The translations under genes were made by a program, and so were the position numbers. The notes under the pieces were generated by a model. The model made no database searches. It had not been told where the DNA came from and saw nothing but the letters and a program-made list of their open reading frames with translations. Positions 39,539 through 50,127 of a DNA stretch of 64,000 nt are shown piece after piece. The DNA is from Blastomonas sp. (lineage in GTDB: Bacteria > Pseudomonadota > Alphaproteobacteria > Sphingomonadales > Sphingomonadaceae): NCBI RefSeq assembly GCF_030373265.1, contig NZ_JAUCZC010000007.1, positions 1-64,000 on the forward strand. The letters run 5' to 3'. Position 1 is the stretch's first letter, and the number at the start of each line of letters is the position of its first letter.

Positions 39539-41161
39539 CTAAGCCGCCACCATCGCCCCCACGCGCAGATCCTCGGCGACGAACGCCGCACATCGTTCGC
39601 CGATCATGATGCTGGGGGCGTTGGTGTTGCCGCTGACGATCTTGGGCATGATGCTGGCATCGGCGACATACAGCCCCTCGACCCCACGCAGTTTGAGCCT
39701 GGGATCGACCACGCTGCCTTCGTCCGAGCCCATGCGGCACGTGCCGACCGGGTGATAGACGGTGTCGGCGCGGCTGCGGATCAGATGGTCGAGCGCGGCA
39801 TCATCGTCGAGGTCGACCGGATGACGGTCGACCGGCTCATAAAGCGACATTGGCGGGGTATCGAAGATGCGGTGCATGAAGCGGACGCCGGCGCGCAGCA
39901 CCGCCATATCGCGTTCGTCGGCGAGGAAATTGGGGTCGATCCGCGGCGGCGCGGCAGGATCGGCGCTGGTCAGCGTCACCGTGCCCTTGCTTTCGGGGCG
40001 CAGCACGCAGGCGTGGCACGAAAAGCCGTGGCCCTTCACGTTTTCGCGGCCGTGATCCTCGAGCACCGCGGGCACGAAGTGGAACTGCACATCGGGCGCG
40101 GGTGCATCGGGCATCATCTTCCAGAACCCGCCCGCCTCGGCCCAGCAGGTGGTAAGGATTCCGGTGCGCTTGCGGCGATGCTCCAGCACCGCGCGCGCCA
40201 TGCGCATGGTTCCGGCGAGCGAACTGCCGAAGCTGTCGGTCGCTTTGGTGGCAAAACCCGAGACATAATCGATATGGTCCTGCAGGTTCGCGCCCACCTC
40301 GGCGCGGTCGGCAATCACGTCGACGCCGTGCTCCTGGAGCATCCCGCCTGGGCCGATGCCCGACAGCTGCAGGATTTGCGGTGATCCGAACGCGCCGGCC
40401 GACAGCACCACTGCACCGCGCGCGAACACCTGAACCACCTTGCCTGCGCGCTCATATTCCACGCCGCGCGCACGGCCGTTCTCGATGATGATACGCCGGA
40501 CCAGGGCATGGGTGCGCACATCCAGATTGGCGCGATCCTTGGCGGGTTCGACATAGGCGCGCGCAGCGCTCCAGCGCTCGCCGTTCTTCTGCGTGGTCTG
40601 GTAGAGCCCGAAGCCTTCCTGGCGTGGGCCGTTGAAATCGGTGTTCGTCGGAAGCTGCAGCCGTGACGCTGCCTCGATAAAGGCGAGGCTGCCGGCGTTG
40701 GCCCATTTCTGGTCGACCACCGACAACGGGCCCTCGCCGCCATGGTGCGCATCGAACTCTGCCGACGAGCCCGCGCGAGCATTGCCCTCGGACTTGCGGA
40801 ACCAGGGCAGCACATCGGCATGGCTCCAGCCGGTGGCGCCAAGCGCCTCCCAGTTGTCGTAATCCCAGGCGTTGCCGCGGATATAGACCATCGCGTTGAT
40901 CGCCGACGATCCGCCCAAGCCCCGGCCCCGCGGCTGGTACCCGGTGCGGCCATTGAGGCCGGGCTGGGGGACGGTGTCGAACTTCCAATTGGTGTTGGCC
41001 GGCAGGAACGGCATGAATCCCGGCGTCTTGACCCGTACCCCGTTGTTGCGCCCGCCCGCTTCGATCAGGCAGACCGACAGCCCCGCATCCTCGCTCAGCC
41101 GTCCGGCGACCGCGCATCCGGCAGATCCGCCACCGATAACGATGATATCGTACTCGTTCAT
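39539..41161 (-). CDS. GMC-family oxidoreductase (choline/alcohol dehydrogenase-like)
   Basis: [34 protein letters not shown]-terminal [37 protein letters not shown]. Confidence 0.95.
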   Translation of the reverse strand: MNEYDIIVIGGGSAGCAVAGRLSEDAGLSVCLIEAGGRNNGVRVKTPGFMPFLPANTNWKFDTVPQPGLNGRTGYQPRGRGLGGSSAINAMVYIRGNAWDYDNWEALGATGWSHADVLPWFRKSEGNARAGSSAEFDAHHGGEGPLSVVDQKWANAGSLAFIEAASRLQLPTNTDFNGPRQEGFGLYQTTQKNGERWSAARAYVEPAKDRANLDVRTHALVRRIIIENGRARGVEYERAGKVVQVFARGAVVLSAGAFGSPQILQLSGIGPGGMLQEHGVDVIADRAEVGANLQDHIDYVSGFATKATDSFGSSLAGTMRMARAVLEHRRKRTGILTTCWAEAGGFWKMMPDAPAPDVQFHFVPAVLEDHGRENVKGHGFSCHACVLRPESKGTVTLTSADPAAPPRIDPNFLADERDMAVLRAGVRFMHRIFDTPPMSLYEPVDRHPVDLDDDAALDHLIRSRADTVYHPVGTCRMGSDEGSVVDPRLKLRGVEGLYVADASIMPKIVSGNTNAPSIMIGERCAAFVAEDLRVGAMVAA

Positions 41162-41219
41162 GCTCTCTCCTCACGGGCTCTTTTATAGCGGCCCTATAGA
41201 TTCAGCTCATTCGGCCCAT

Positions 41220-42161
41220 TCATTCGGCAGGTGTCAGGCTCCCACCGGAATAAGGTTCCGCAGCGGGGCGCACCGGCTGGCGCGCGGCCCACGCCGCCTT
41301 TATCGAATCGCTGGTCTCGCGGCTGCCATCATGGCTCCAGCCCGGCGGGCGCAGCAGATAACCCAGCTTGTTGCGAAAACCCGGCGCGCTCCACATGTCG
41401 CGGGCGATGCCGACCCATTCGTGGAACGCTGCCCAGAGCAGGTTGAAGCTGCCCAACTGCTTGACGATGCCATAACGGATCGGCTCATCGGCGCGCTCGG
41501 GAACGAAGGTGCCGAACATCTTGTCCCAAATGATGAAGACGCCGGCGTAGTTCGAATCGAGATAGCGCGGATTGATCGCGTGGTGGACGCGGTGGTGCGA
41601 GGGCGTGTTCATCACCGCCTCGAACCAGCGCGGCAGCCTTTTCACCGCCTCGGTGTGGATCCAGAACTGGTAGATCAGGTTCAATCCGCCGCAGAAGGCC
41701 ACCATCAGCGGGTGGAAGCCAAGCCAGAACAGCGGCAGCCCGATCAGCAGGCCGGGGGTGAAGAACCCGGTCCAGGTCTGACGCAACGCGGTCGAAAGGT
41801 TATAGTGCTGGCTCGAATGGTGGATGACGTGCGCCGCCCACATCCAGCGGACGCGGTGGCCCAAGCGATGGGCCCAGTAATAGGCAAAATCATCAAAGAC
41901 AAAGGCGATGGGCCACGCCCACCAGACAAAGCCGATATCGAAGATGCGGTGTTCGTAGACCTGAAACGCGATCAGCAGCGCAAGCCCGCCGGTCAGCGCG
42001 CCGGCGACCGTGCTGCCAAGGCCCAACGCCAGCGATGTCAGCGTGTCGCGCGGCTCATAAGCCCTGCGATCGCGCCGCCGCACCCACCATATCTCGATCA
42101 GGATCAGCAGCACGAATGCTGGGATAGCAAGTTCGGTCGGGTTGGGCAGATCGGGCACCAT
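41220..42161 (-). CDS. sterol desaturase / fatty acid hydroxylase family protein
   Basis: Histidine motifs HRLGH, HVIHHSSQHYN, HHRVHH. Confidence 0.9.
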   Translation of the reverse strand: MVPDLPNPTELAIPAFVLLILIEIWWVRRRDRRAYEPRDTLTSLALGLGSTVAGALTGGLALLIAFQVYEHRIFDIGFVWWAWPIAFVFDDFAYYWAHRLGHRVRWMWAAHVIHHSSQHYNLSTALRQTWTGFFTPGLLIGLPLFWLGFHPLMVAFCGGLNLIYQFWIHTEAVKRLPRWFEAVMNTPSHHRVHHAINPRYLDSNYAGVFIIWDKMFGTFVPERADEPIRYGIVKQLGSFNLLWAAFHEWVGIARDMWSAPGFRNKLGYLLRPPGWSHDGSRETSDSIKAAWAARQPVRPAAEPYSGGSLTPAE

Positions 42162-42171
42162 GCGTGGCTGC

Positions 42172-42552
42172 TTACATCATTGTCAGCAGCTTGTCTCTAT
42201 CCTGTTTTGACAGAGCGAGTGAAACTTGCCCAAACCGCGGGTCTCCGGTTTCGACCCTCCACTCTTCGCTGCAACGGTGCACACGCAGCGGCTTTTGCAG
42301 CACGCGCCCTGCACAGTGCGCGCCATGGCGCTTGAGGATCACGATGCGCCCGTCGGTCCCTTCGACCAGCGCCGCCTCGCCGTCACTCGACATCAGCACC
42401 GGACCGGATTCGAAGCCTGCGATCTGTTCCTCGGCGATGCGTGCGGCATCATCGGCATCGCCGATCCGGCTGTCGCCCATCTGCAGCAGCCAGACCAACC
42501 CCGCGACCGCAAGAATGGCAGCCAGTGGCGCGAACAGCAGCATCATGCTCAT
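42172..42552 (-). CDS. small membrane-anchored uncharacterised protein
   Basis: MSMMLLFAPLAAILAVAGLVWLL TM start inside ORF 42172..42702. Confidence 0.6.
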   Translation of the reverse strand: MSMMLLFAPLAAILAVAGLVWLLQMGDSRIGDADDAARIAEEQIAGFESGPVLMSSDGEAALVEGTDGRIVILKRHGAHCAGRVLQKPLRVHRCSEEWRVETGDPRFGQVSLALSKQDRDKLLTMM

Positions 42553-42720
42553 TGGCGATCGTCCCCGTGTCCAGCCGGGTCTATGCCCGGTCGTTGCCGC
42601 GATAATAGCACCCCGCGCGCGATAATGAAAACCATGGCTAACACCGGCAGGGGTTGATTTGTGAACGGCCCCGTGACTACGGCTCGCGCACGGAAATTTC
42701 ACAAATGGGAAAATCGCACC

Positions 42721-43812
42721 GTGGCCGACGTTGAGCAGTTACAGCAGGACTATCTCGCGCAGATCGAAGGCGCAGATCTGGCAGGTCTGGAAGAAATTCG
42801 CATCGCTGCGCTGGGCAAGCAGGGCGCGATCTCCGGCCTGCTCAAGACGCTTGGGCAGATGAGCGCCGAGGAACGCCAGGAACAGGGTCCACGGATCAAC
42901 GGCGCGCGCGAGGCGGTGACCCAGGCGATCGCCGCGCGCAAGGATGCGCTCGAAGGCGCAGCGCTCAACGCGCGGCTCGCTGCCGAGGCGATCGACCTCA
43001 CTTTGCCCGCCACCGCCAGCCCGCAAGGCTCGGTGCATCCGGTCAGCCAGGTGATGGACGAGCTCGCCGAGATTTTCGCGGACCTCGGCTTTGCCGTCGC
43101 GACCGGCCCCGAGATCGAATCGGGCTGGTACAATTTCACAGCGCTGAACATGCCCGAAACGCACCCGGCGCGCGCGATGCACGACACCTTCTACTTCCCC
43201 GACCGCAATGCGCAGGGCGAAGAGATGCTGCTGCGCACGCACACCTCGCCGGTGCAGATCCGCACGATGATGGCGCAGAAGCCGCCGATCCGCATCATCG
43301 CGCCGGGCCGCACCTATCGCAGCGATTCGGACGCCACCCACACCCCGATGTTCCACCAGGTTGAAGGCCTCGTGATCGACAAGGGCATCACCATGGCGCA
43401 CCTCAAATGGACGCTCGAGACCTTCGTGAAGGCGTTCTTCGAGCGCGATGACATCGTGCTGCGGCTGCGCCCGAGCTATTTCCCGTTCACCGAGCCCTCG
43501 GCCGAGGTCGATGTCGGCTTCACGGTCGATAAGGGCAAGCGCGTCATCGGTGGCGACCCCACCGGCCCCAATGGCGGTTGGATGGAGATTTTGGGCAGCG
43601 GCATGGTCAACCCCAAGGTCATCGAACATTGCGGGCTCGACCCCGACGAGTGGCAGGGCTTTGCCTTTGGCTGCGGCATCGATCGGCTCGCGATGCTCAA
43701 ATACGGCATGGATGACCTGCGCGCGTTCTTCGACGGCGACCTGCGCTGGCTGAAGCACTACGGCTTCTCGTCGCTCGATGTTCCCACTTTGAGCGGAGGA
43801 GTCGGCGCATGA
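42721..43812 (+). CDS. pheS: phenylalanine--tRNA ligase alpha subunit
   Basis: GTG start at 42721 ([18 protein letters not shown]); [34 protein letters not shown]. Confidence 0.98.
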   Translation: MADVEQLQQDYLAQIEGADLAGLEEIRIAALGKQGAISGLLKTLGQMSAEERQEQGPRINGAREAVTQAIAARKDALEGAALNARLAAEAIDLTLPATASPQGSVHPVSQVMDELAEIFADLGFAVATGPEIESGWYNFTALNMPETHPARAMHDTFYFPDRNAQGEEMLLRTHTSPVQIRTMMAQKPPIRIIAPGRTYRSDSDATHTPMFHQVEGLVIDKGITMAHLKWTLETFVKAFFERDDIVLRLRPSYFPFTEPSAEVDVGFTVDKGKRVIGGDPTGPNGGWMEILGSGMVNPKVIEHCGLDPDEWQGFAFGCGIDRLAMLKYGMDDLRAFFDGDLRWLKHYGFSSLDVPTLSGGVGA

Positions 43813-46280
43813 AGTTCACGCTAAGCTGGCTCAAAGAGCATCTCGATACCGATGCCTCGCTGACCGAAATCACCGACCGGTTGACCGCGATCGGGCTCGA
43901 GCTCGAAGGCGTAGAGAACCCCGCCGACGTGCTGCGCCCGTTCAAGATCGCGCGCGTGGTCGAGGCCGGGCCGCACCCCAATGCGGACAAGCTCCGGCTG
44001 CTCAAGGTCGATGATGGCTCGGGCACCCCCTGGCAGGTCGTCTGCGGCGCGCCCAATGCGCGTCAGGGCCTGGTCGGTGTGTTCGGCCCGCCCGGGACAT
44101 ACGTCCCCGGCCCCGCCTTCACGCTCAAGCCCGCCAAGATCCGCGATGTCGAGAGCTTCGGCATGATGTGCTCGTACCGCGAGCTCGAAATGGGCGAGGA
44201 CCACGACGGCATCATCGAACTGCCCGAAGATGCACCGGTCGGCACCAGCTTTGCCGATTACGCCGGGCTCGACGATCCGGTGATCGACGTGTCGGTCACC
44301 CCCAACAAGCAGGATTGCATGGGCGTGCGCGGAATCGCGCGCGATCTGGCGGCATCGGGGATCGGAAAACTTCTCCCTCTCTCCTTCAGGGGAGAGGGCC
44401 GGGGAGAGGGGCCTGGTCAGCATGTTCCCCCCTCCCAACCCTCCCCCCTAAAGGGTGGAGGGCTTTTGCCTGGCCCCGACGTCCGCACCGACGATGCGGA
44501 CGGCTGCCCGGCGTTCTACGGCTGCACCGTCACCGGCGTCACCAACGGCGCGGCGCCCGACTGGATGCAGGCGCGGTTGAAGGCCGTCGGCCAGAAGCCG
44601 ATCTCCGCCTTGGTCGACATCACCAATTACGTGATGATCGATCTGGGCCGCCCCCTGCACGTCTATGACATGAGCACGCTGTCGGGCGGGCTGGTCGCGC
44701 GCAAGGCCAAGGACGGCGAGCAGGTGCTCGCACTCAACGGCAAGACCTACACGCTCGATGCCAGCATGACCGTAATCGCCGACGACGCCCAGGTGCACGA
44801 TATCGGCGGGATCATGGGCGGCGAGCATTCGGGCGTGGCCGAGACCACCACCGATGTGCTGATCGAGTGCGCCTATTTCGACCCCGAGCATATCGCACGC
44901 ACCGGGCAGAAGCTGATGCTGACGAGCGATGCGCGCCAGCGCTTCGAGCGCGGCGTGGACCCGGCGTTTCTTGACGATGGGCTCGCGATCGCGACCGCCT
45001 ATGTCACGCAACTGTGCGGTGGCACGGCGAGCGAAGTGACGCGGGCTGGAACGCCTCCGGCCGAGGCGCGGACGGTGTCGTACGATCCGGCCTATTGCGC
45101 GGCTTTGGGCGGTATCGATGTCCCCGCCGACGAGCAAAAAGCGATCCTCGAGCGCCTCGGTTTCACCATCGACAGCAGTTCGACCCCTTGGACCATCACC
45201 GTCCCGACTTGGCGGCGCGATGTCGCGGGGAAAGCCGATATCGTCGAGGAAGTGGTGCGGATCACCGGGATCGATGCGATCCCCTCGACCCCGCTGCCGC
45301 GGCTGCCCGGTGTCGCCAAGCCCACCGCCAGCCCGGCGCAGTTGCAGGAACGCCGCGTGCGGCGTCTGGCGGCGGCGCGCGGGCTCAACGAGGCGGTCAA
45401 CTGGTCGTTCATTTCGGACAAGGAAGCCGCGCCCTTTGGCGGCGGTGACTGGACGCTGGCCAACCCGATCAGCGAAGACCTCAAGGTCATGCGGCCCTCG
45501 CTGCTGCCCGGGCTGCTGTCGGCGGCCAAGCGCAACCTCGATCGCGGCGCGGGCTCGGTGCGGCTGTTCGAGGTCGGGCGACGCTATTTCAAGGCCGAGG
45601 ATGGCACCAGCCTCGAGCGCGCGACGCTTGGCATCGTGCTGGCGGGCGACAAGGTGAGCCGCGACTGGCGCTCGGGCAAGGCGCAGGCGTTCACCGCGCA
45701 CGACGTGAAAGCCGAGGTGCTGGCATTGCTCGAGGCCGCTGGCGCGCCTGCGGCCAAGCTGATGGACTTCGCGCCCGATAGCGCAGGCCCCGGCGATCAC
45801 TATCATCCGGGCCAGGCGGCGACGCTGCGGCTCGGGCCCAAGAACGTGCTCGCGGCGTACGGCACGCTGCACCCCTCGACCGCCAAGGCGTTCGGCTTCA
45901 AGCCGGTGCACGGAGCGGTGATGGTCGCCGAGCTGTTCCTCGATGGCATCCCGCTCAAGCCCCGTGGCTCTGCGATGCGCGAGGCCTATGCGCCCCCCGC
46001 CTTGCAGGCCGTCACCCGCGACTTCGCGTTCCTCGTCGATGCCACGATGGCGGCGGGCGATCTGGTCCGCGCGGTCAAGGGCGCGGACAAGAAGCTGATC
46101 ACCGATGTCCGGGTGTTCGACAGCTTTGCAGGCGCCGGCGTGCCCGAGGGCAAGCTCTCGCTCGCGATCGAGGTCACGCTGCAGCCGGTGGACAAGAGCT
46201 TTGCCGATGACGACCTCAAGGCCATCGCCGATGCCATCGTCAAGGCCGCGGCGAAGCTCGGCGCGGAATTGAGGGGTTGA
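43809..46280 (+). CDS. pheT: phenylalanine--tRNA ligase beta subunit, containing an in-frame repeat-derived insertion
   Basis: [21 protein letters not shown]; tRNA-binding domain, B5 and anticodon-binding domains; overlaps pheS by 4 bp. Confidence 0.98.
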   Translation: MKFTLSWLKEHLDTDASLTEITDRLTAIGLELEGVENPADVLRPFKIARVVEAGPHPNADKLRLLKVDDGSGTPWQVVCGAPNARQGLVGVFGPPGTYVPGPAFTLKPAKIRDVESFGMMCSYRELEMGEDHDGIIELPEDAPVGTSFADYAGLDDPVIDVSVTPNKQDCMGVRGIARDLAASGIGKLLPLSFRGEGRGEGPGQHVPPSQPSPLKGGGLLPGPDVRTDDADGCPAFYGCTVTGVTNGAAPDWMQARLKAVGQKPISALVDITNYVMIDLGRPLHVYDMSTLSGGLVARKAKDGEQVLALNGKTYTLDASMTVIADDAQVHDIGGIMGGEHSGVAETTTDVLIECAYFDPEHIARTGQKLMLTSDARQRFERGVDPAFLDDGLAIATAYVTQLCGGTASEVTRAGTPPAEARTVSYDPAYCAALGGIDVPADEQKAILERLGFTIDSSSTPWTITVPTWRRDVAGKADIVEEVVRITGIDAIPSTPLPRLPGVAKPTASPAQLQERRVRRLAAARGLNEAVNWSFISDKEAAPFGGGDWTLANPISEDLKVMRPSLLPGLLSAAKRNLDRGAGSVRLFEVGRRYFKAEDGTSLERATLGIVLAGDKVSRDWRSGKAQAFTAHDVKAEVLALLEAAGAPAAKLMDFAPDSAGPGDHYHPGQAATLRLGPKNVLAAYGTLHPSTAKAFGFKPVHGAVMVAELFLDGIPLKPRGSAMREAYAPPALQAVTRDFAFLVDATMAAGDLVRAVKGADKKLITDVRVFDSFAGAGVPEGKLSLAIEVTLQPVDKSFADDDLKAIADAIVKAAAKLGAELRG
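44369..44466. repeat. palindromic GC-rich dispersed-type repeat inserted in frame in pheT
   Basis: CTTCTCCCTCTCTCCTTCAGGGGAGAGGGCCGGGGAGAGG...CCTCCCAACCCTCCCCCCTAAAGGGTGGAGGG. Confidence 0.8.
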
Positions 46281-46285
46281 TTTTG

Positions 46286-46378
46286 AGTCGGTCCCCTGCG
46301 CAGGCAGGGGCCCATCTCCTGCCCTCGCGCCTGGATTCACCGTCCGAAGATGGATCCCCGCCTTCGCGGGGAAACGAC
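46286..46378. repeat. intergenic palindromic repeat between pheT and prfC
   Basis: TCCCCTGCGCAGGCAGGGG and TGGATCCCCGCCTTCGCGGGGA stem-loops in a compact ~93-bp unit. Confidence 0.7.
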
Positions 46379-46398
46379 ACACTAGCAAAGCCGATACC

Positions 46399-47964
46399 AT
46401 GACCGCCCTCAACCGCCGCACCTTCGCCATCATCTCGCATCCCGATGCGGGTAAGACCACGCTCACCGAAAAGCTGCTGCTGACCGGCGGCGCGATCCAT
46501 CTGGCGGGCGAGGTCAAGGCACGCGGAGCAGCGCGGCGCGCCCGGTCGGACTGGATGAAGATCGAGCAGCAGCGCGGAATCTCGGTCACCTCGTCGGTGA
46601 TGACCTTCGAACGCAAGGGCATCACCTTCAATCTGCTCGACACCCCGGGGCACGAAGACTTCTCCGAAGACACCTATCGCACGCTGACCGCAGTCGACTC
46701 CGCGATCATGGTGATCGATGCCGCCAAGGGGATCGAGCCGCAGACGCGCAAGCTGTTCGAGGTCTGCCGGTTGCGCAGCGTGCCGATCATCACCTTTGTC
46801 AACAAGGTCGACCGCGAGGGCCGCGACCCGTTCGAATTGCTCGACGAGGTCGCCGATGCGCTCGCGCTGGACGTGTGCCCGATGAGCTGGCCCGTCGGCA
46901 TGGGCGGCCAGTTCGAGGGCGTGTTCGATCTCGCGCGCAACCGCCTGATGCAACCCACCGGGCCGTCGCGCGAGTTCGACGGATCGTTCACGCAAGTGAC
47001 AGGTCTCGACGACCCCGCGCTGGCCGACAAGCTCACCGATCAGGCGCTCGAGCGTCTGAGCAGCGAGGCCGAACTGGCGCAGGGCGGCTATGCCAGCTTC
47101 GATCTGGAAGCCTACCGCCATGGCGACCTGACGCCGGTGTATTTCGGCTCGGCGCTCAAGCAGTTCGGCATCGAAGAGCTGATCAACGCGATCGCCGACC
47201 ACGCCCCGCCACCGCGCGCGCAGCCCGCGCAGCCCGAGGCTGTCGAGCCGACGCGCAAGGACGTCACCGGATTCATCTTCAAGGTGCAGGCCAATATGGA
47301 CCCCCAGCACCGCGACCGCATCGCGTTCATGCGGCTGGTGTCGGGAACGTTCAAGCGTGGCATGAAACTGGTGCCTTCGGGCCATGGCAAGCCGATCGCG
47401 GTGCACTCGCCGATCCTGTTCTTCGCGCAGGACCGCGAGCTTGCCGATGAGGCCTTGCCCGGCGACATCATCGGTATCCCCAACCACGGCACGCTGCGGG
47501 TGGGCGATACATTGTCCGAAAAGAACGACGTCCGCTTCACCGGGCTGCCCAATTTCGCGCCCGAAATCCTGCGCCGCGTGCAGCTCAAGGACCCGACCAA
47601 GACCAAGCAGCTGCGCAAGGCGCTCGACGACCTCTCCGAAGAGGGCGTGATCCAGGTGTTCTATCCCGAGATCGGCAGCCAATGGATCGTCGGCGTGGTC
47701 GGCCAGCTCCAGCTGGAGGTATTGATCAGCCGTCTGGAAGCCGAATACAAGGTCGAAGCGGTGCTCGAGATGTCCCCGTTCGACACCGCGCGCTGGATCA
47801 CCGGACCGTCCGATGCGCTCGAGGGCTTCAAGCGCATCTCGATGAACAACCTTGCCAAGGACCGCGACGGCAACCCGGTGTTCATGGCGCGATCGGCCTG
47901 GGACATCGGCTATCAACAGGAAAAGAACCCCGATATCGCGTTCAGCGCCACCCGCGAGCGTTGA
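46399..47964 (+). CDS. prfC: peptide chain release factor 3
   Basis: RRTFAIISHPDAGKTTLTEKLLLTGGAIHLAGEVKARG; DWMKIEQQRGISVTSSVMTF. Confidence 0.98.
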   Translation: MTALNRRTFAIISHPDAGKTTLTEKLLLTGGAIHLAGEVKARGAARRARSDWMKIEQQRGISVTSSVMTFERKGITFNLLDTPGHEDFSEDTYRTLTAVDSAIMVIDAAKGIEPQTRKLFEVCRLRSVPIITFVNKVDREGRDPFELLDEVADALALDVCPMSWPVGMGGQFEGVFDLARNRLMQPTGPSREFDGSFTQVTGLDDPALADKLTDQALERLSSEAELAQGGYASFDLEAYRHGDLTPVYFGSALKQFGIEELINAIADHAPPPRAQPAQPEAVEPTRKDVTGFIFKVQANMDPQHRDRIAFMRLVSGTFKRGMKLVPSGHGKPIAVHSPILFFAQDRELADEALPGDIIGIPNHGTLRVGDTLSEKNDVRFTGLPNFAPEILRRVQLKDPTKTKQLRKALDDLSEEGVIQVFYPEIGSQWIVGVVGQLQLEVLISRLEAEYKVEAVLEMSPFDTARWITGPSDALEGFKRISMNNLAKDRDGNPVFMARSAWDIGYQQEKNPDIAFSATRER

Positions 47965-48003
47965 GGGACTTTTGCAACGGCGTGCGCCGCGCTAGAGCGA
48001 GCC

Positions 48004-48807
48004 ATGCAGTCGCGCACCAAGGTCTCCCCTGACACCATCCGCCATATCGTCGAGGAGGCGAGCACAATAGCCATCACCGCGTTCGCGCGCGCAGGCGGCG
48101 ACCTGCAGGTGTGGGACAAGATGCCCGGCGATCCAGTCAGCGAAACCGATCTGGCGGTCGACAATTTTCTGCGCGAGCGGCTGGGCGCGCTGGTTCCCGA
48201 TGCAGGCTGGCTGTCCGAAGAGACCGCCGACGATGCCGGGCGGCTCGATTGCGGGCGCATCTGGCTGGTCGATCCGATCGACGGCACCCGCGATTTCGTG
48301 CGCGGGCGCACCGGCTGGGCAATCTCGGTGGCACTGGTCGAGGATGGCCGCGTCGTGATGGGCGTGCTCGCGGCCCCTGCGCGCAACGAATACTGGATCG
48401 GCGCGCGTGGACGCGGCGCGTTCCTCAACGGCAAGCGCCTCAAGTCGAGCCGCCGCACCAGCTTCCCCGGATCGCGGGTGCCCACCGACACCCTGCCCAA
48501 GGCCGATGTCGATTTGCAGGTTGTCGAAAAGCCCAACAGCATCGCGCTGCGCATGGCGATGGTCGCCGACGACCGCGCCGACCTGCTCGCGACCTTGCGC
48601 TGGTGCTATGAATGGGACATCGGCGCCGCCGCGATCATCGCCGAGGAAGCCGGCGCGCGCGTCACCGACGCGCTGGGCGGCGAACTGCGCTACAACAAGC
48701 CCCGCGCCAATGCCTTCGGCGTATTGTGCTGCGCGCCGGATATCCACGAAGCGGCGGTCGAACGGCTGCGCGAGCGTGCGGTGCGGTTGTCGGCAGGCGG
48801 GGGCTGA
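48004..48807 (+). CDS. inositol monophosphatase family protein (CysQ/histidinol-phosphatase-like)
   Basis: SETDLAVDNFL, IWLVDPIDGTRDFVRG, WDIGAAAIIAEEAGARVTDA. Confidence 0.93.
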   Translation: MQSRTKVSPDTIRHIVEEASTIAITAFARAGGDLQVWDKMPGDPVSETDLAVDNFLRERLGALVPDAGWLSEETADDAGRLDCGRIWLVDPIDGTRDFVRGRTGWAISVALVEDGRVVMGVLAAPARNEYWIGARGRGAFLNGKRLKSSRRTSFPGSRVPTDTLPKADVDLQVVEKPNSIALRMAMVADDRADLLATLRWCYEWDIGAAAIIAEEAGARVTDALGGELRYNKPRANAFGVLCCAPDIHEAAVERLRERAVRLSAGGG

Positions 48808-48810
48808 GCC

Positions 48811-48998
48811 TCCTCTCCCCTACCGCTTGCGGGAGGGGTGGTTGAGGCGTAGCCGAAACCGGGGTGGGCCTGAACAAATCCTCCCCTTTAAGGGGAGGGG
48901 GACCACGAAGTGGTGGAGGGGTGTCAGCCTCTCGCTGACGTGGACACCCCTCCGTCAGTCCTGCGGACTGCCACCTCCCCTTGCAGGGGAGGATTGGA
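48811..48998. repeat. compound palindromic repeat region
   Basis: Nested inverted repeats incl. AATCCTCCCCTTTAAGGGGAGG, ACCACGAAGTGGT, GTGTCAGCCTCTCGCTGACGTGGAC, CCTCCCCTTGCAGGGGAGGATT. Confidence 0.8.
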
Positions 48999-49006
48999 AG
49001 TCGTCC

Positions 49007-49546
49007 TCAAATCGTCGCGATGCGCTTGACCACGCCTTCGTGGTCGTCGTCGACCGCTCCGGTGTTGAGATCACCGATGTCGATCCAGCACAGATCGTGA
49101 TGGGTCAGCACGCGGCCATCATGCGCCAGGATCGAGATCGGCTGGATCGCGCGGCGATCGCGTTCGTCGACCAGCACCGGGTTGGAGGGCACGCCGCTCT
49201 CCCACTTCTCTCCCCATTGGCGCAGCGCAATCATCGTCGGCAGCAGGTCAAGCCCCTTGTCGGTGAGCCGGTACTCGATCTTGCGGCGATCATCGACGCA
49301 CGGCGCGCGCTTGAGGATGCCGCTTTCGACCAGCCGGGTCAGCCGGTTGGAGAGGATGTTGCGGGCGATGCCCAGTTCCTCAAGGAACTCCTCGAAATGG
49401 TGCAGCCCGTTGAACGAGGCGCGCAGGATCATGAACGACCAGCGCTCGCCCATTGTCTCGAGCGCCTGCGGCAGGCTGCAGCAGGCAGCGATTTCAGCGA
49501 GCGGTTCGCGCAGTTTGGCGGGAGTGGGTTGGGTCATGGTCATCAT
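49007..49546 (-). CDS. HxlR-family winged-helix transcriptional regulator
   Basis: CCSLPQALETMGERWSFMILRASFNGLHHFEEFLEELGIARNILSNRLTRLVESGIL; exact start among clustered Mets uncertain. Confidence 0.93.
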   Translation of the reverse strand: MMTMTQPTPAKLREPLAEIAACCSLPQALETMGERWSFMILRASFNGLHHFEEFLEELGIARNILSNRLTRLVESGILKRAPCVDDRRKIEYRLTDKGLDLLPTMIALRQWGEKWESGVPSNPVLVDERDRRAIQPISILAHDGRVLTHHDLCWIDIGDLNTGAVDDDHEGVVKRIATI

Positions 49547-49603
49547 ATCCGGTTGCGGACTGCCATCTTTATCCAAAATCGCAGCAAAGCCAATGAAAAT
49601 TCA

Positions 49604-49625
49604 GTTTCTAGTTGCAACTCGAAAC
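49604..49625. promoter_or_regulatory. 22-bp near-perfect palindrome, candidate HxlR operator
   Basis: GTTTCTAGTTGCAACTCGAAAC, 10 of 11 symmetric pairs match. Confidence 0.6.
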
Positions 49626-49707
49626 CTATTTAAGTAAGTAGTGATTCGCAACTCAAATTACACCTGCCTATCTCCCTCCCCGGGAAAACATTCGAAAGGA
49701 CACGACC

Positions 49708-50046
49708 ATGACCCGCTTTGCCAACACCCTCACCCAGATCGCTTTCGTCGCTGCTGCCTCGCTCTCCAGCATGGTGATGCTGCAAGCCAGCACCGCCAGC
49801 GCCCAGACCCCGCAGACGAGCTACTTCAACGCCGAGCTGGCCAGTCCGGTCGAAAAGACCACCAAGATCATCCAGGGCGTGGTGTGGCAGTGCGAAGGCA
49901 CGGTGTGCACCGGCTCAAAAGCCACCTCGCGTCCGATCAACGCCTGCACCCGCCTGTCTCGCAAGATGGGTGAAGTCACCTCATTTGCAACCCGCAGCGA
50001 GCCGATGGCGGGCGACGACCTTGCCGCCTGCAACGCCAAGGGCTGA
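49708..50046 (+). CDS. small secreted protein (CC_3452-like)
   Basis: Signal peptide MTRFANTLTQIAFVAAASLSSMVMLQASTASA; WQCEGTVCTGSKATSRPINACTRLSRKMGEV. Confidence 0.75.
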   Translation: MTRFANTLTQIAFVAAASLSSMVMLQASTASAQTPQTSYFNAELASPVEKTTKIIQGVVWQCEGTVCTGSKATSRPINACTRLSRKMGEVTSFATRSEPMAGDDLAACNAKG

Positions 50047-50127
50047 GCCTTTCCCCTACCCCTCCGGCCGACGGATGGCGCTTTTGGTACTCCCACACTG
50101 AAGCTGCCCACCTGTCGGCAAACCTTG

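Noticed and set aside
42625-42657. Short ORF MKTMANTGRG upstream of pheS as a possible attenuator leader peptide
   Set aside because: Contains no phenylalanine codons and no clear terminator/antiterminator pair was seen.
44448-47916. Long minus-strand ORFs opposite pheT and prfC (741 and 558 aa)
   Set aside because: Same high-GC antisense artefact; sense strand genes are unambiguous.
48811-48998. Possible CRISPR-like array
   Set aside because: Inverted nested palindromes of unequal length, no regularly spaced direct repeats or unique spacers, no cas genes.
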